Assembly (NCBI RefSeq): GCF_000374005.1
Contig: NZ_KB893135.1
Span: forward strand, 280,545 to 344,544
Length of the DNA stretch: 64,000 nt
Reading direction: 5' to 3'
From: Kiloniella laminariae DSM 19542
GTDB taxonomy: Bacteria; Pseudomonadota; Alphaproteobacteria; Kiloniellales; Kiloniellaceae
Shown here piece after piece: positions 16,589-25,524 of the stretch. The notes under the pieces were generated by a model. The model was not told the origin of the DNA. It saw only the letters and a list, made by a program, of their open reading frames with translations, and did not search any database. The translations under genes and the position numbers were made by a program. Numbering within the stretch: position 1 is the stretch's first letter; every line of letters starts with the position of its first letter.

Positions 16589-17512
16589 ATGGACGAGCTG
16601 CGCGGCATGGTGACCTTTGCCCGGGTGGTGGAAAGCGGCAGCTTTGCCGAGGCAGCCCGCAAATCCGGTGTCGGACGCGCCGCGATCAGCCACCAGGTCA
16701 AGCAACTGGAAGAACGGCTCGGCGTCAGGTTGCTTCACCGCAGCACACGCAGCCTCAGCCTGACCCACGCGGGGCAGGACTATTATCAAAGCTGCAAAAT
16801 CATTGCCGATGAGGCCGAAGCAGCCAGCCGTCGGCTTCAGGCCCTGAGCAGCGAACCGACAGGACGGGTGTCGATCACCTGTTCAACCAACTATGGCCTG
16901 AAACGTATCGTTCCCCTGCTCAGCAGTTTTCGCCAGCTCTATCCCAAAGTCGAGCTAGAGGTCGAGCTGACCGATCAGATCACCAATCTGATCGAAGGCG
17001 GATATGATCTGGCCATCCGGGCCGGGCCACTGCAGATTTCAAACATGATGGCGCGCAAGCTCTGCTCGGTCCAGCGGGTGATCTGCGCCACCCCGGCATA
17101 TCTGGAACAGTTTGGTCGCCCCGCCAACCCAGAGGAACTCGCCAATCACAACTGGGTGGTCTACAGCCGCCAGACGAGCCAGATCAACCTTGTGCGCGAC
17201 GGGCAGCAGGTCACCATCAGGGTCAATGGCCCCGTGCATACCAACAACGCCGGTGCCCGGCTTCAGTTTGTGCTGGGCGGACACGGGCTCGGCCTTCTGC
17301 CGGAACATGAACTGTGGGATCTGCCCGAAGGCACGCTGGAGGTTCTGCTGCCAGACTATCAGCTCGCCCCACTGGATCTTTTTGCGGTCTATCCCCCCGG
17401 CGCGGCCTCAAGCCTGAAAGTCAGAATGCTGATTGATTATCTGGCCCTGGAACTGCCCAAGAGCGGGCAACAACCCGCAGAAGGTTTTCTGTCCGATAAT
17501 CAGAAAACCTGA
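16589..17512 (+). CDS. LysR-family transcription regulator
   Basis: This 307-aa protein has the N-terminal winged helix-turn-helix of LysR regulators ('FARVVESGSFAEAARKSGV', then 'SHQVKQLEERLGVRLLHR') and a C-terminal periplasmic-binding-like effector domain. It is divergent from the DJ-1/PfpI gene, the usual arrangement for a regulator and its target. The order and spacing resemble redox- or aldehyde-responsive pairs, but the inducer is not visible. Confidence 0.92.
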   Translation: MDELRGMVTFARVVESGSFAEAARKSGVGRAAISHQVKQLEERLGVRLLHRSTRSLSLTHAGQDYYQSCKIIADEAEAASRRLQALSSEPTGRVSITCSTNYGLKRIVPLLSSFRQLYPKVELEVELTDQITNLIEGGYDLAIRAGPLQISNMMARKLCSVQRVICATPAYLEQFGRPANPEELANHNWVVYSRQTSQINLVRDGQQVTIRVNGPVHTNNAGARLQFVLGGHGLGLLPEHELWDLPEGTLEVLLPDYQLAPLDLFAVYPPGAASSLKVRMLIDYLALELPKSGQQPAEGFLSDNQKT

Positions 17513-17656
17513 AATCGGCGGACACACCAGAAATGGCGAGGCAATCCAGAAGTGAAGAGACATGAAGGATACTGCCGGACAGTCCGAGATCTGCAGCAAA
17601 TTGACGTAAAGTTGCTGGAACCATGCCAAGCCAGCAAAACAGCAGAAAGTACTTTC

Positions 17657-17678
17657 GGGGGCTTCAACAGAAGCCCCC
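17657..17678. terminator. Strong hairpin between convergent genes
   Basis: GGGGGCTTC and GAAGCCCCC form a 9-bp perfect stem with loop AACA. It separates the LysR gene from the convergent DUF1737 gene. Neither side has a T-run, so it may act as a bidirectional block to transcripts more than as a classical terminator. Confidence 0.5.
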
Positions 17679-17739
17679 TCCACGCAATACATCCGAAGGA
17701 TAAAAGAAAAGCTGTGCCGGAAATTATCCCTGCCAGGAA

Positions 17740-17901
17740 TTACCCTTGTTTGATCATCGCCTGATAGAAATAAGGGAAACCTTCATCATCTTTATCAACC
17801 ACAAGATTACCGCTGACATCCCACCCCTTGTTCAGCATGTCGGTTATCTTTTTATTCAGATCATCCTGACTGTGTTCCAGGATCAGCTTGTATTCTCTCA
17901 T
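17740..17901 (-). CDS. DUF1737-like small protein
   Basis: This 53-aa protein begins 'MREYKLILEHSQDDL' and ends with 'FYQAMIKQG', the ends expected of DUF1737: a small alpha/beta protein of unknown function. ATG 17901 is preceded by AAGGGGAAG. The gap 17902-18275 upstream holds no other gene I can support. Confidence 0.7.
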   Translation of the reverse strand: MREYKLILEHSQDDLNKKITDMLNKGWDVSGNLVVDKDDEGFPYFYQAMIKQG

Positions 17902-18275
17902 TCCGACTTCCCCTTGTCCAATGACCAGAGTTCCAATAGCAAGGAATCTGCGCCACATATTATTTCAGAAGGTATTGCAACAGAACAGAAATCCCGATTT
18001 CAGGGTGACCTCTGCAGCGCACTTACCTCAGCATCACTATGCCGCAGAAATATTAAAAGGATCTAAAAATTCCAGACAAGGTCGTCGCTAGGATCAAAAT
18101 ATCTACTTCCCCGATCCCTCTGGATATTCTCTTCCTGCGGCCTTGCCGGTCAGCCCCTTGCAGAAAAAATGCAGAAAACAAATCCGGAAACTAATGAGGG
18201 CAACTGCTGCCAAAATCCTTCCCAAAGGCCCTTCGCCACCTTATTGTTATTGTCGAACAGACGCGTCAGACAGCT

Positions 18276-18779
18276 GTGCCAATATATTTTACTGTTTTCA
18301 GAAAGCACGTCGTGCCGGAAATTTATATCAACCAGGAAGCCACGGTTAATCATCCAGATATTGCCGAATTCCTCCGGCTCTGCGACAAAGCCCGTGGCCA
18401 GGGGTACATGACTATACCCCTGATCCAGAACAGACCTTTTCTGTCCTACTGGCCAACGCTTATTCTCAACCGCTGGGACGCGGAAAAGCAGGACTTCCTC
18501 TACAGTTACTGGGGGTCAGGTCTTGCCACTGTCTATGGGATGGATCTGAGCTGGAAATACATCAGGCGCGGCGAATTTCCCCAAACAGAAAACATCTTCT
18601 GGCAGGCCCATCACGATGTGATCACACAGCTCAAGCCCGTATATCTCAGCACCACCATCCACTGGCTGAACAAAGACTTTCAGCAGCTCAACGCAGTTAT
18701 TCTCCCGCTTGAACGCGACGGATCGGTCAGCGAGACCCTGGCCTATGTCAGCTTTGATCAAAAAAAAACTGATCAATGA
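18276..18779 (+). CDS. PAS_5-type single-domain protein (+ strand subgroup, 1 of 3)
   Basis: This 167-aa protein consists of one PAS-like domain. 'HPDIAEFLRLCDKA' at the N-terminus, 'FLSYWPTLILNRWDAE', then 'DFLYSYWGSGLATVYG' and 'ILPLERDGSV' match, in order, the two other + strand members at 19165 and 20529. PAS domains bind small ligands or cofactors; no output domain is attached. The start is uncertain: the frame opens with GTG 18276 and no good ribosome site is seen. It begins a seven-gene PAS cluster. The gap 18780-19164 holds no gene. Confidence 0.72.
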   Translation: MPIYFTVFRKHVVPEIYINQEATVNHPDIAEFLRLCDKARGQGYMTIPLIQNRPFLSYWPTLILNRWDAEKQDFLYSYWGSGLATVYGMDLSWKYIRRGEFPQTENIFWQAHHDVITQLKPVYLSTTIHWLNKDFQQLNAVILPLERDGSVSETLAYVSFDQKKTDQ

Positions 18780-19164
18780 CCAGCAGCTCGGTTTGGTTGT
18801 CATAGCGCATGACCCGCCGACAGGTCCCTTGCAGGAAACCTTTCTCTGTCCCCTTCCCCGGGTTACGGATTAGGACGCGGACAGAAAAGATCTCATAACA
18901 GTTTCAGCAATCGATAAAGACAGGATGGAACCTTGCCAGATAGACAGGCGAATAACCTGCAAAGTAAAATATGAATTTTTTGCTAAACACCTCCTTTTCC
19001 TGAATAAAATAATGACATACTCCTGTATGATGCTATACTTCCGGCAACATCGAATGAACCCTTCGTTTTCAGATTCAAATTCAGTCTAGCTGCCGGGGTC
19101 GCATGGTCGGACAGCAGTCGGGGAGAGTGATATAAGCAGCATTATCCGCAACCATCCCCAAAGT

Positions 19165-19593
19165 ATGGCCCATCCGGAAATCAGAAAATTCATGTCTCTT
19201 TGTAATCCACTGAGAAATGATGCGCCCCTGTCTCTGCAACAGATGCAAACCCGCCCCTTTCTGGCTTTCTGGCCTTCGATGATTGTCAATCGATGGGACA
19301 GTGACGCCAATGATTTTCTCACCACCTTCTGGGGCACCAGACTGGTCGAAGCCTGCGGCCTGGAACAGACCGGGCAGCATGTTCGGTCCGCCGGAGGAGA
19401 AACCGGGGAAATTTTGCACCACAGCCATGCCGAGGTGATTAAAACCGGCGAACCCTTATATCTGGGCGGACAACTTGACTGGTTCAACAAATCACACCGC
19501 CGCTGGGATCAGGTTACCCTGCCCCTGACCCGCGAGAATCCTGCCGAAAAAGATCTGTCGGCAACAATTTCGTTTCTGGTTTTTGCCGGATAA
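19165..19593 (+). CDS. PAS_5-type single-domain protein (+ strand subgroup, 2 of 3)
   Basis: This 142-aa paralogue of the 18276 protein begins 'MAHPEIRKFMSLC' and carries 'FLAFWPSMIVNRWDSDAND' and 'DFLTTFWGTRLVEACGLEQT', typical PAS_5 signatures with the 'GTRLVE' core. It ends with 'TLPLTRENPAE'. The ATG has no obvious Shine-Dalgarno sequence. It ends 64 bases before the end of a convergent PAS gene. Function unknown; probably a ligand-sensing module that works by binding other proteins. Confidence 0.75.
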   Translation: MAHPEIRKFMSLCNPLRNDAPLSLQQMQTRPFLAFWPSMIVNRWDSDANDFLTTFWGTRLVEACGLEQTGQHVRSAGGETGEILHHSHAEVIKTGEPLYLGGQLDWFNKSHRRWDQVTLPLTRENPAEKDLSATISFLVFAG

Positions 19594-19656
19594 AAAAGCC
19601 CAAAGGACGATACCCCGAAGAACAATAAACAGGGCATAACGGAATAGAGCAGGGCT

Positions 19657-20247
19657 TCAGTCGCGAAAGCTGGAAAGCCCCGCACCAATATCGATAAATT
19701 CCCGGTTTGAAACGGTCACAAGCTTCAGACCGTCCGGGTTATGAAACTCATCTTTCCCGGGTTTATTTATTTCATTGGTCTGACAGAGCACAACCGGGTT
19801 CGCCCCCATATCGTTTTCCACCGGCACCATCAGTACCTCAAGAAACATATGCCGACCAGAGGTCATGGCATGGTTGGAAATAACCCGCATGGCGCAGGGC
19901 TGCTCAACCACGGCCCAGAAAGACCCACCGGATTTCTCCCGCCGGGCAGGATCGACAAAATCCAGGTAATTTTTCCCGGTCATGTCAGCCCCCATACGCT
20001 CGCGGATTGCTGTCCCAATCAAGCGGAATTTTATAAAATCCCGGGAAACCAACTCATAGATACTCAGGGTGGATAATAGTCTGGGAACTCTCTCCGGCAG
20101 GAAAGAACTGCGTAAAGGCAACAGTCCCTCCCGCGGGAGGGATTGCCAGTGCTCAAAAAATGCGACACTGTGCGGGTGCTCAAATTTAATAATCTTCTCG
20201 CCCCTGTCTGATCCCGATTGATCTTTCATCACTCTGGCTCCCGGCAT
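19657..20247 (-). CDS. PAS_5-type single-domain protein (YWQxLPR subgroup)
   Basis: This 196-aa member of the larger PAS subgroup carries its shared motifs in order: 'HSVAFFEHWQSLPREGLLPL' near the N-terminus, 'YELVSRDFIKFRLIGTAI', 'GKNYLDFVDPARR', 'PCAMRV', 'LEVLMVPV', 'LCQTNEI', and the C-terminal 'FIDIGAGLSSFRD'. ATG 20247 follows CGAGGAG. There is no signal peptide, membrane segment or output domain, so it should be cytosolic. It is convergent with the 19165 paralogue. Confidence 0.82.
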   Translation of the reverse strand: MPGARVMKDQSGSDRGEKIIKFEHPHSVAFFEHWQSLPREGLLPLRSSFLPERVPRLLSTLSIYELVSRDFIKFRLIGTAIRERMGADMTGKNYLDFVDPARREKSGGSFWAVVEQPCAMRVISNHAMTSGRHMFLEVLMVPVENDMGANPVVLCQTNEINKPGKDEFHNPDGLKLVTVSNREFIDIGAGLSSFRD

Positions 20248-20528
20248 AAACGGCTCCTCGGGCTTCCTCTATCACAGAGCCTTTACCTTCTCCAGAGCTT
20301 AACAATAACACCCTTCCTGCATTCTTGTATATTTTCCTCGGGGGAAAAGCATGGGAGACCACATCCCCACCACCATAGGAAATATTTTATAAACACATCT
20401 AAATCACAGATGGAAAATTCTGTCGCTTCAAGCTACACTGATAAAGACAACACGCTCAAAACTTTGACCGTAAATTTTAGCCGGGGAGAAGGTCAATCAA
20501 CTCGATCCAGCGCAACAGGGAAGAAAGT

Positions 20529-20969
20529 ATCCACCACCCGGAACTTGTTGCATTCCAGTCTCTTTGTGATCATATCCGGGAGGGGGGTATTCTGACCAGA
20601 CAACAGATACAGAGTACCAGGGCAATGCTGCCCTATTGGCCGTCCATGATTGTTAACCGCTGGATAACCGAACAACAGGATTTTCAGACCACCTTTTGGG
20701 GCACCCGTCTGGTAGAGTTAAGCGGGCAAGAACCTACCGGGCACTATCTCAGCGACGCAGGTCCCGGAACCAGCGAGATACTGCGGGCCACACACCGCGA
20801 GGTACTGTCAAACCTGACCCCCACCTGGCTTTGTGGTGTTTTCGACTGGTTCGACAAGGAACACCAGCACTGGCACCAGATCACCCAGCCTCTGGCTGAT
20901 CATGATCCGGAAGACAACACCCGGGACATCGTGGTCACCAAGACGCTCACCCTGATGGCTTTTAGTTAA
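20529..20969 (+). CDS. PAS_5-type protein without canonical start (+ subgroup, 3 of 3)
   Basis: The conserved reading frame extends upstream of the first ATG (20625) and encodes 'HPELVAFQSLCDHIREGG', which aligns with the N-termini of the two sibling genes. No ATG, GTG or TTG exists upstream of that segment before the stop at 20478-20480. The codon aligned with the ATG of the 19165 gene is ATC (20529-20531), with AGGGAA six bases ahead of it. The gene may use a near-cognate start, may start at ATG 20625 as a truncated protein, or may be decaying. Downstream it has 'LPYWPSMIVNRW' and 'DFQTTFWGTRLVELSG'. Confidence 0.6.
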   Translation: MHHPELVAFQSLCDHIREGGILTRQQIQSTRAMLPYWPSMIVNRWITEQQDFQTTFWGTRLVELSGQEPTGHYLSDAGPGTSEILRATHREVLSNLTPTWLCGVFDWFDKEHQHWHQITQPLADHDPEDNTRDIVVTKTLTLMAFS

Positions 20970-21059
20970 TAGCAGGCAACGACAGGCGTTTCTCGGCGTA
21001 GTGTTTCGCGAAAAGTCTCTACAGAACAGTCCGGTAACCTGCCTGATATCATCCGGCAC

Positions 21060-21596
21060 TCAATCTTTGAAGTCGGACAGACCTGCACCAATGTCAAAAA
21101 AATCCCGTCCAGCCACCGTAATAACCTTCAGGTTTTCGGCTTCTTCGGGCGAGCGGTTGTCCCGCGCTTTGATCTCGTTGCTCTGCAGCAGGATCACGGG
21201 GTTTTCACCCAGGTCGTTTAAAACCGGCAACACCACCACCTCAAGGAAAATCGTCCGGCCAGTCGAAAGATTATAGTTGGAAAAAACCCGCATACCACAA
21301 GGCTGCTTCATTGGCGCCCAAAGTGATGCACTCGCTTTTGCCCTCCGCTCCGGCGCGACATAATCCAGATAATTTTTTCCCGTATAGTTCTCGACAACCC
21401 GTTCACGTATCGTCGAGCCAACCAGACGGAATTTGATAAAATCCTCGGAAACCAGCTCGTAGATACTCAGGGTCGGCAAAAGACGGGGTATTTTCTCGGG
21501 CAGAAAAGAGCTTCGTAACGGCAAAACACCTTCGCGGGGAAGGCTTGACCAGTAATCAAAAAAACTCTGGCTGTTGGGATGCCTGAATTCTATTAT
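21060..21596 (-). CDS. PAS_5-type protein without canonical start (YWQxLPR subgroup)
   Basis: The frame holds a full-length subgroup member: 'IIEFRHPNSQSFFDYWSSLPR' is split by me here only to show 'EFRHPNSQSFFDYW' and 'SSLPREG', then 'YELVSEDFIKFRLVGSTI', 'GKNYLDYVAPERR', 'PCGMRV' and the C-terminal 'FFDIGAGLSDFKD'. The codon aligned with the start of its neighbour (GTG/ATG then GTT-GAA-TTC) is ATA at 21594-21596; the frame has a TGA at 21615-21617 and no standard start between. GAGGG lies about nine bases before the ATA. It is either a near-cognate start or a gene losing expression; the next possible start, TTG 21524, would remove the conserved N-terminus. Confidence 0.62.
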   Translation of the reverse strand: MIEFRHPNSQSFFDYWSSLPREGVLPLRSSFLPEKIPRLLPTLSIYELVSEDFIKFRLVGSTIRERVVENYTGKNYLDYVAPERRAKASASLWAPMKQPCGMRVFSNYNLSTGRTIFLEVVVLPVLNDLGENPVILLQSNEIKARDNRSPEEAENLKVITVAGRDFFDIGAGLSDFKD

Positions 21597-21813
21597 TTTT
21601 CTACCCTCGCCATCTCATAAAATCTCGGCAATAGATCACAAACATAAACCCTGAATGTTTGTGTTTTCCTCTGACAAAACATTACTTTAGATAAGACAAA
21701 CTTACAACGGCAGGATCGGAAGCCGACAAACAGCCCTGCAGCAGCACAAGCCTATCTGGTCCCGGATAAAATATTGTTAAGATCTTGCGGGAAAACACAT
21801 GAGCTGGTTCCCT

Positions 21814-22434
21814 TTAATCACGGAAAGTCGAGATTCCCGCCCCGATATCGATAAAAACCCGTTCCAGCGGACGAATAAAACGGGGGCGATCCCGATCGCC
21901 GGGCTCAGACATTGCAGTCAAAGCGTCCGGTCCGTTTGCTTTCGGCTCATCTCCCTTGGGCATTATTTCTGGCGCAGCCTCTGCAAGCTCCTGCGCCTGT
22001 TCGCAATCGATCTCGTTTTTTTGAAAAATAATCAGGGGCGCCTTTCCCTCAGCCTGTGAAAAGGGCAGCCCAAGGGATTCCATCTTGACCATCAGGCCAC
22101 TCTTGAGTTCCTGTTCGATGATAACATACATCCCACAGGGTTGGGTTCCCATAGCCCAAAGAGATTCTGACGCCTTGGGACGACGTTCCTTCTCAACCAG
22201 ATCCAGGTAATTATCCCCGACACCGCGATACCCCAGTCGATCCCCAAGAACCGACCCGCGCAAACGGACCTTGATATAGTCCCTGGAAACCAGCTCATAG
22301 ATCATGAAGTTGGTCATCAGAGAAGGCAGCTCTTCCGGGCGAAAGTCACTGCGGCAGGGCAACAGATCCTTCCGGGGCAGCGCTTGCCAATAGTCAAAAA
22401 AGACCCGGGTCTTTTTATGCCTGAACTCCACCAT
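21814..22434 (-). CDS. PAS_5-type single-domain protein (YWQxLPR subgroup)
   Basis: This 206-aa protein begins 'MVEFRHKKTRVFFDYWQALP' and keeps 'YELVSRDYIKVRLRGSVL', 'DNYLDLVEKERR', 'PCGMYV' and the C-terminal 'FIDIGAGISTFRD'. Between the PAS core and the C-terminal motif is a linker about 25 residues longer than in most paralogues, rich in Ala, Glu and Pro. The start ATG is preceded by GGCGGGGGA. It is upstream of the 21060 paralogue on the same strand, 217 bases away. Confidence 0.82.
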   Translation of the reverse strand: MVEFRHKKTRVFFDYWQALPRKDLLPCRSDFRPEELPSLMTNFMIYELVSRDYIKVRLRGSVLGDRLGYRGVGDNYLDLVEKERRPKASESLWAMGTQPCGMYVIIEQELKSGLMVKMESLGLPFSQAEGKAPLIIFQKNEIDCEQAQELAEAAPEIMPKGDEPKANGPDALTAMSEPGDRDRPRFIRPLERVFIDIGAGISTFRD

Positions 22435-22652
22435 TCCCCCGCCTTTTCCCGTACACCCTTGTTCCCGCAGCTTAAAAACGGAAACATCATCACCGGAAAA
22501 TCACCTTATTACAAGTAACAACAATATCTTATAGACTATTTACTGGCTTGATCGCTCGCAGTGGTAACCCAAGGTAAAGCTCCAAAAACGCAATGGTTGC
22601 CGACTGTGCCACAGCGCCTCGGTGGCGGGACAGAAAAAGGGATGCACAAGCT

Positions 22653-23294
22653 TCAGTGATCCACAAAATCACTTATGCCAGCCCCGACATCAAAATACTC
22701 CCGGCGATTGAGATGGATGTACCGGGTCTGGGTTTTTGTGCCTGACTGCCCCGGTCTGTCGAGCAACGTATTTGCTTCGGGAGGATTCCCGTTGGCATGA
22801 CGTTTTTCAATAAACTCGCCATCATGGTCCTGAAAAACTTCATTACTTTGGAAAATAACCAGAGGATTTCCGCCCGGAGTATCATTCAGCAGTGGCAGTC
22901 CAACGGTCTCCAGCAGGGCATTGCGCCCGCTCCAGAGTTCCTGTTTCAGGAATACCCGCATGCCACAGGGATGTTTGGCCAGGGCCCACAGGGCTTCGGC
23001 GGCATTTTTCCGGCGGCTTTCTTCGACAAAATCCAGATAGTTGGTCCCGGTCCGATACGCTCCAAAGCGGTCGGCAATCAAGGTGCCTAACAGGCGAATT
23101 TTGATATAGTCCGGAGAAACCAGTTCGTAGAGCAACATGGTCGAAAGCAGCGAAGGCACTTGTTCCGGCAGGAAACTCTGCCGGAAAGGCACCAGGTCCT
23201 GCCGCGGCAAACTTTGCCAGTACTCAAAGAGGTTCCGGCTTTTTGAGTGTCTGAAATCGATAGGATGGTAATCCTTCAATAATGCCTCACCCAA
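22653..23294 (-). CDS. PAS_5-type single-domain protein (YWQxLPR subgroup)
   Basis: This 213-aa paralogue is the longest of the group. It shows 'SKSRNLFEYWQSLPRQDLVP', 'YELVSPDYIKIRLLGTLI', 'GTNYLDFVEESRRK', 'PCGMRV', 'VIFQSNEV' and the C-terminal 'YFDVGAGISDFVD'. A 30-residue hydrophilic linker precedes that C-terminal motif. The start is TTG 23294 with GAGGAAAC ahead of it. The gap 22435-22652 holds no gene. Confidence 0.8.
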   Translation of the reverse strand: MGEALLKDYHPIDFRHSKSRNLFEYWQSLPRQDLVPFRQSFLPEQVPSLLSTMLLYELVSPDYIKIRLLGTLIADRFGAYRTGTNYLDFVEESRRKNAAEALWALAKHPCGMRVFLKQELWSGRNALLETVGLPLLNDTPGGNPLVIFQSNEVFQDHDGEFIEKRHANGNPPEANTLLDRPGQSGTKTQTRYIHLNRREYFDVGAGISDFVDH

Positions 23295-23305
23295 CTTGTT
23301 TCCTC

Positions 23306-23363
23306 GCCAATCATAACCCGCCGATCATAACTGGCCAATCATGACCGGGCCAAACATGACCGG
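23306..23363. repeat. Four imperfect 14-15 bp tandem repeats
   Basis: Units of the form GCCAATCATGACCGG follow one another four times, with one- or two-base changes. They lie in the 346-base gap (23295-23640) between a PAS gene and the end of a LysR gene; I see nothing else in that gap. Confidence 0.7.
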
Positions 23364-23640
23364 ACAGTCTGACAACAGAGCTCCAGTATATATGGTAAAT
23401 GAAAGGTTAACAAAGTGTTTGTTTTTCTCTCTTTACGGGAATGAATATTTTCGGCCCCATCTTGCCCCCCGTAAACCCAAGAACAACACCCCGAAATAAA
23501 AACAGGTCAAATGCGTCAGCAAGGACCAAAACCAGGCAGAGCCAGGTAAATCACCTGTCCTGTAATCCCGTAAACTCTGGTAATTCCCGCGCCTAGTTTA
23601 CAGAATGGCAAAGCTTGACAAGTCGCCCGGCGCCCCAAAA

Positions 23641-24519
23641 TCAACTGAGCTTCCGGGGATTACCCTGAAGGATTTGAAGCAATTTTCCGATCCGCTGGTC
23701 TCCTTTCAATTCAGGGCGATGGGTCAGGACAATGCTGATTTCGGCGTCCTCTCCAGGCAACGAAAACCGGGATACCCGGGCTTGCAGTTCAAAGCTGTTC
23801 ACAATGGAAAGCGGCAGGACAGAAGCACAGATCCCGGCACGTATACAGGCAACAATACCATCAATCGTTGATATTTCCATCACCTTGGGCGAAACCAGGT
23901 CCTGGGATCTGTACCAATCGATCGCAAAGTTGCGATAGCCGCCCCCTTCCTGGACCAGCACCATGATCGGCAGAGTCAGGGCCTCTTCCAGCGATGTCAC
24001 ATTTTTCGGAGCCAGATACACCAGCGGCTCGGTAAAAAGTTTATGGGTGACCAGATTGTCCTGATCCCGACTGCGCACCCGGCGATCCACCACCACAGCC
24101 GCATCCAGTCGGCAATCCTCGACCTCCCGGTTGAGATAGCCCGAGACACCGGCTTCTACTGTAATCTCGGCCTCGGGATACCGGTTCTGATAGGCCGGGA
24201 TAAAGCGCGGCAGCAAATGTCCGGCCTGACTGTCAATGAAGCCCAGACGGATATGTCCCTGATCCTTCGGGTTGATCGCCTTCATCGCCGCCTGCTCAAG
24301 CGACAGCATTGCATTGGCATAACCCAAAAGCTCCTGCGCTTCATGTGTCGGGATCAAGCGGCGATGGGCGCGTTGAAACAGCGCCGTCCCCAGGTCCTGT
24401 TCCAGCTTGCGGATCCGCGCGGTGACATTGGGCTGGACCGTATGCAACTGCTCGGCAGCCGCAGTAATACTGCCCAGATCCATAACCAACTTAAAGGTAC
24501 GCAGGGATTGCAGATCCAT
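23641..24519 (-). CDS. LysR-family transcription regulator
   Basis: This 292-aa protein begins 'MDLQSLRTFKLVMDLGSITA' and continues with the helix-turn-helix 'AAEQLHTVQPNVTARIRKL' and a C-terminal substrate-binding domain. ATG 24519 is favoured over an upstream start that adds ten residues. It is divergent from a LysE-type exporter, the arrangement of ArgP/LysG-lysE pairs, so it likely controls amino-acid export. Confidence 0.9.
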   Translation of the reverse strand: MDLQSLRTFKLVMDLGSITAAAEQLHTVQPNVTARIRKLEQDLGTALFQRAHRRLIPTHEAQELLGYANAMLSLEQAAMKAINPKDQGHIRLGFIDSQAGHLLPRFIPAYQNRYPEAEITVEAGVSGYLNREVEDCRLDAAVVVDRRVRSRDQDNLVTHKLFTEPLVYLAPKNVTSLEEALTLPIMVLVQEGGGYRNFAIDWYRSQDLVSPKVMEISTIDGIVACIRAGICASVLPLSIVNSFELQARVSRFSLPGEDAEISIVLTHRPELKGDQRIGKLLQILQGNPRKLS

Positions 24520-24814
24520 CTTTGATGCCTTTTCTTGTCTTCCGATCAAAACGACGGATTGAGAACACCGGAAAGGGCCAATCGTAAGACCTTGCGCTGA
24601 TGTCTATCGGCTGAAGCCACAAGGGGTTCAGGTTCCCGTTTGTGGAACCCAAATCTTATATCATCACATCATTATATTTTATGTATTTATTAAAACAAAC
24701 TATTATTATTGATGTCTGTTTTTCTGTTTGATCAAACCATCAAAGATCACATTGCCGGGATTTGTTCCGGAACATCCGGGACCAGTCCCGGCAGACAGAA
24801 AAGCAGAAAACAGC

Positions 24815-25495
24815 ATGTCACAGGAACTGTGGATTACCTTTGTCCTGGCCGCCGCCGCCAACACTCTGGCTCCCGGCCCTGCTATCGTACTGGCAATCAA
24901 GAACGGGTTGTTCCTGGGCATGCGCAAAGCGCTCTATTCCACCCTTGGCAACATTACCGCCATCGGCGGCGTCGGTCTGGCTGTGTCACTGGGGTTGGGG
25001 GCGCTGGTGACAACAAGACCGGAAATCATCTCGTTCCTGCGGCTTGCCGGGGGCAGTTACCTGCTCTGGCTGGCCTTCCAGAACGCGAACAGAGGCATGG
25101 TTTCTTTCGAAAACCTTGGCACGGCTCCCTCTGCTGCTGGCCCAAATACCAGTTCGAATATCAGCCATAATATCAGCCCCACCCCCTTGGCCCTGTTCCG
25201 CCAGTCGCTGGTGGTCGGCCTGACCAACCCGAAAATGCTGACCTTCCTGCTCGCACTCTTCCCCTTCTTCCTCGACCAGTCACGGCCAGTCGCGCCCCAG
25301 TTCCTGTTGATGACCGGAACCTTTATGACCCTTTCCTTTGTTTCCCTCAGCAGCTTCGCCCTGCTCGCCGTACGCCTCTCCGGTCTGCTGTGTCGCCCTA
25401 CCGTGATCCGCAACATGAACCGGACCATCACCTGTGTCTTCCTTGGCTTTGGTCTGTTGCTTATCTCGGCAGGACTGTCGGATTTAATCAGGTAG
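24815..25495 (+). CDS. LysE/RhtB-family amino-acid exporter
   Basis: This 226-aa inner-membrane protein has about six hydrophobic segments and the family N-terminus 'WITFVLAAAANTLAPGPAIV', which includes the conserved PGP. 'GLTNPKMLTFLLALFP' follows in the second half. I chose ATG 24815 since it begins just before the first membrane segment. It is divergent from a LysR gene. The 295-base gap between them is AT-rich near 24660-24715, as expected for promoters. Confidence 0.88.
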   Translation: MSQELWITFVLAAAANTLAPGPAIVLAIKNGLFLGMRKALYSTLGNITAIGGVGLAVSLGLGALVTTRPEIISFLRLAGGSYLLWLAFQNANRGMVSFENLGTAPSAAGPNTSSNISHNISPTPLALFRQSLVVGLTNPKMLTFLLALFPFFLDQSRPVAPQFLLMTGTFMTLSFVSLSSFALLAVRLSGLLCRPTVIRNMNRTITCVFLGFGLLLISAGLSDLIR

Positions 25496-25524
25496 GTTCA
25501 TGCTCTGTTTCGGTAAAAGCTTGA

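Noticed and set aside
23306-23363. Tandem repeats at 23.3 kb as a CRISPR array
   Set aside because: The units are only 14-15 bp, directly abutting with no spacers, and no cas gene is near.
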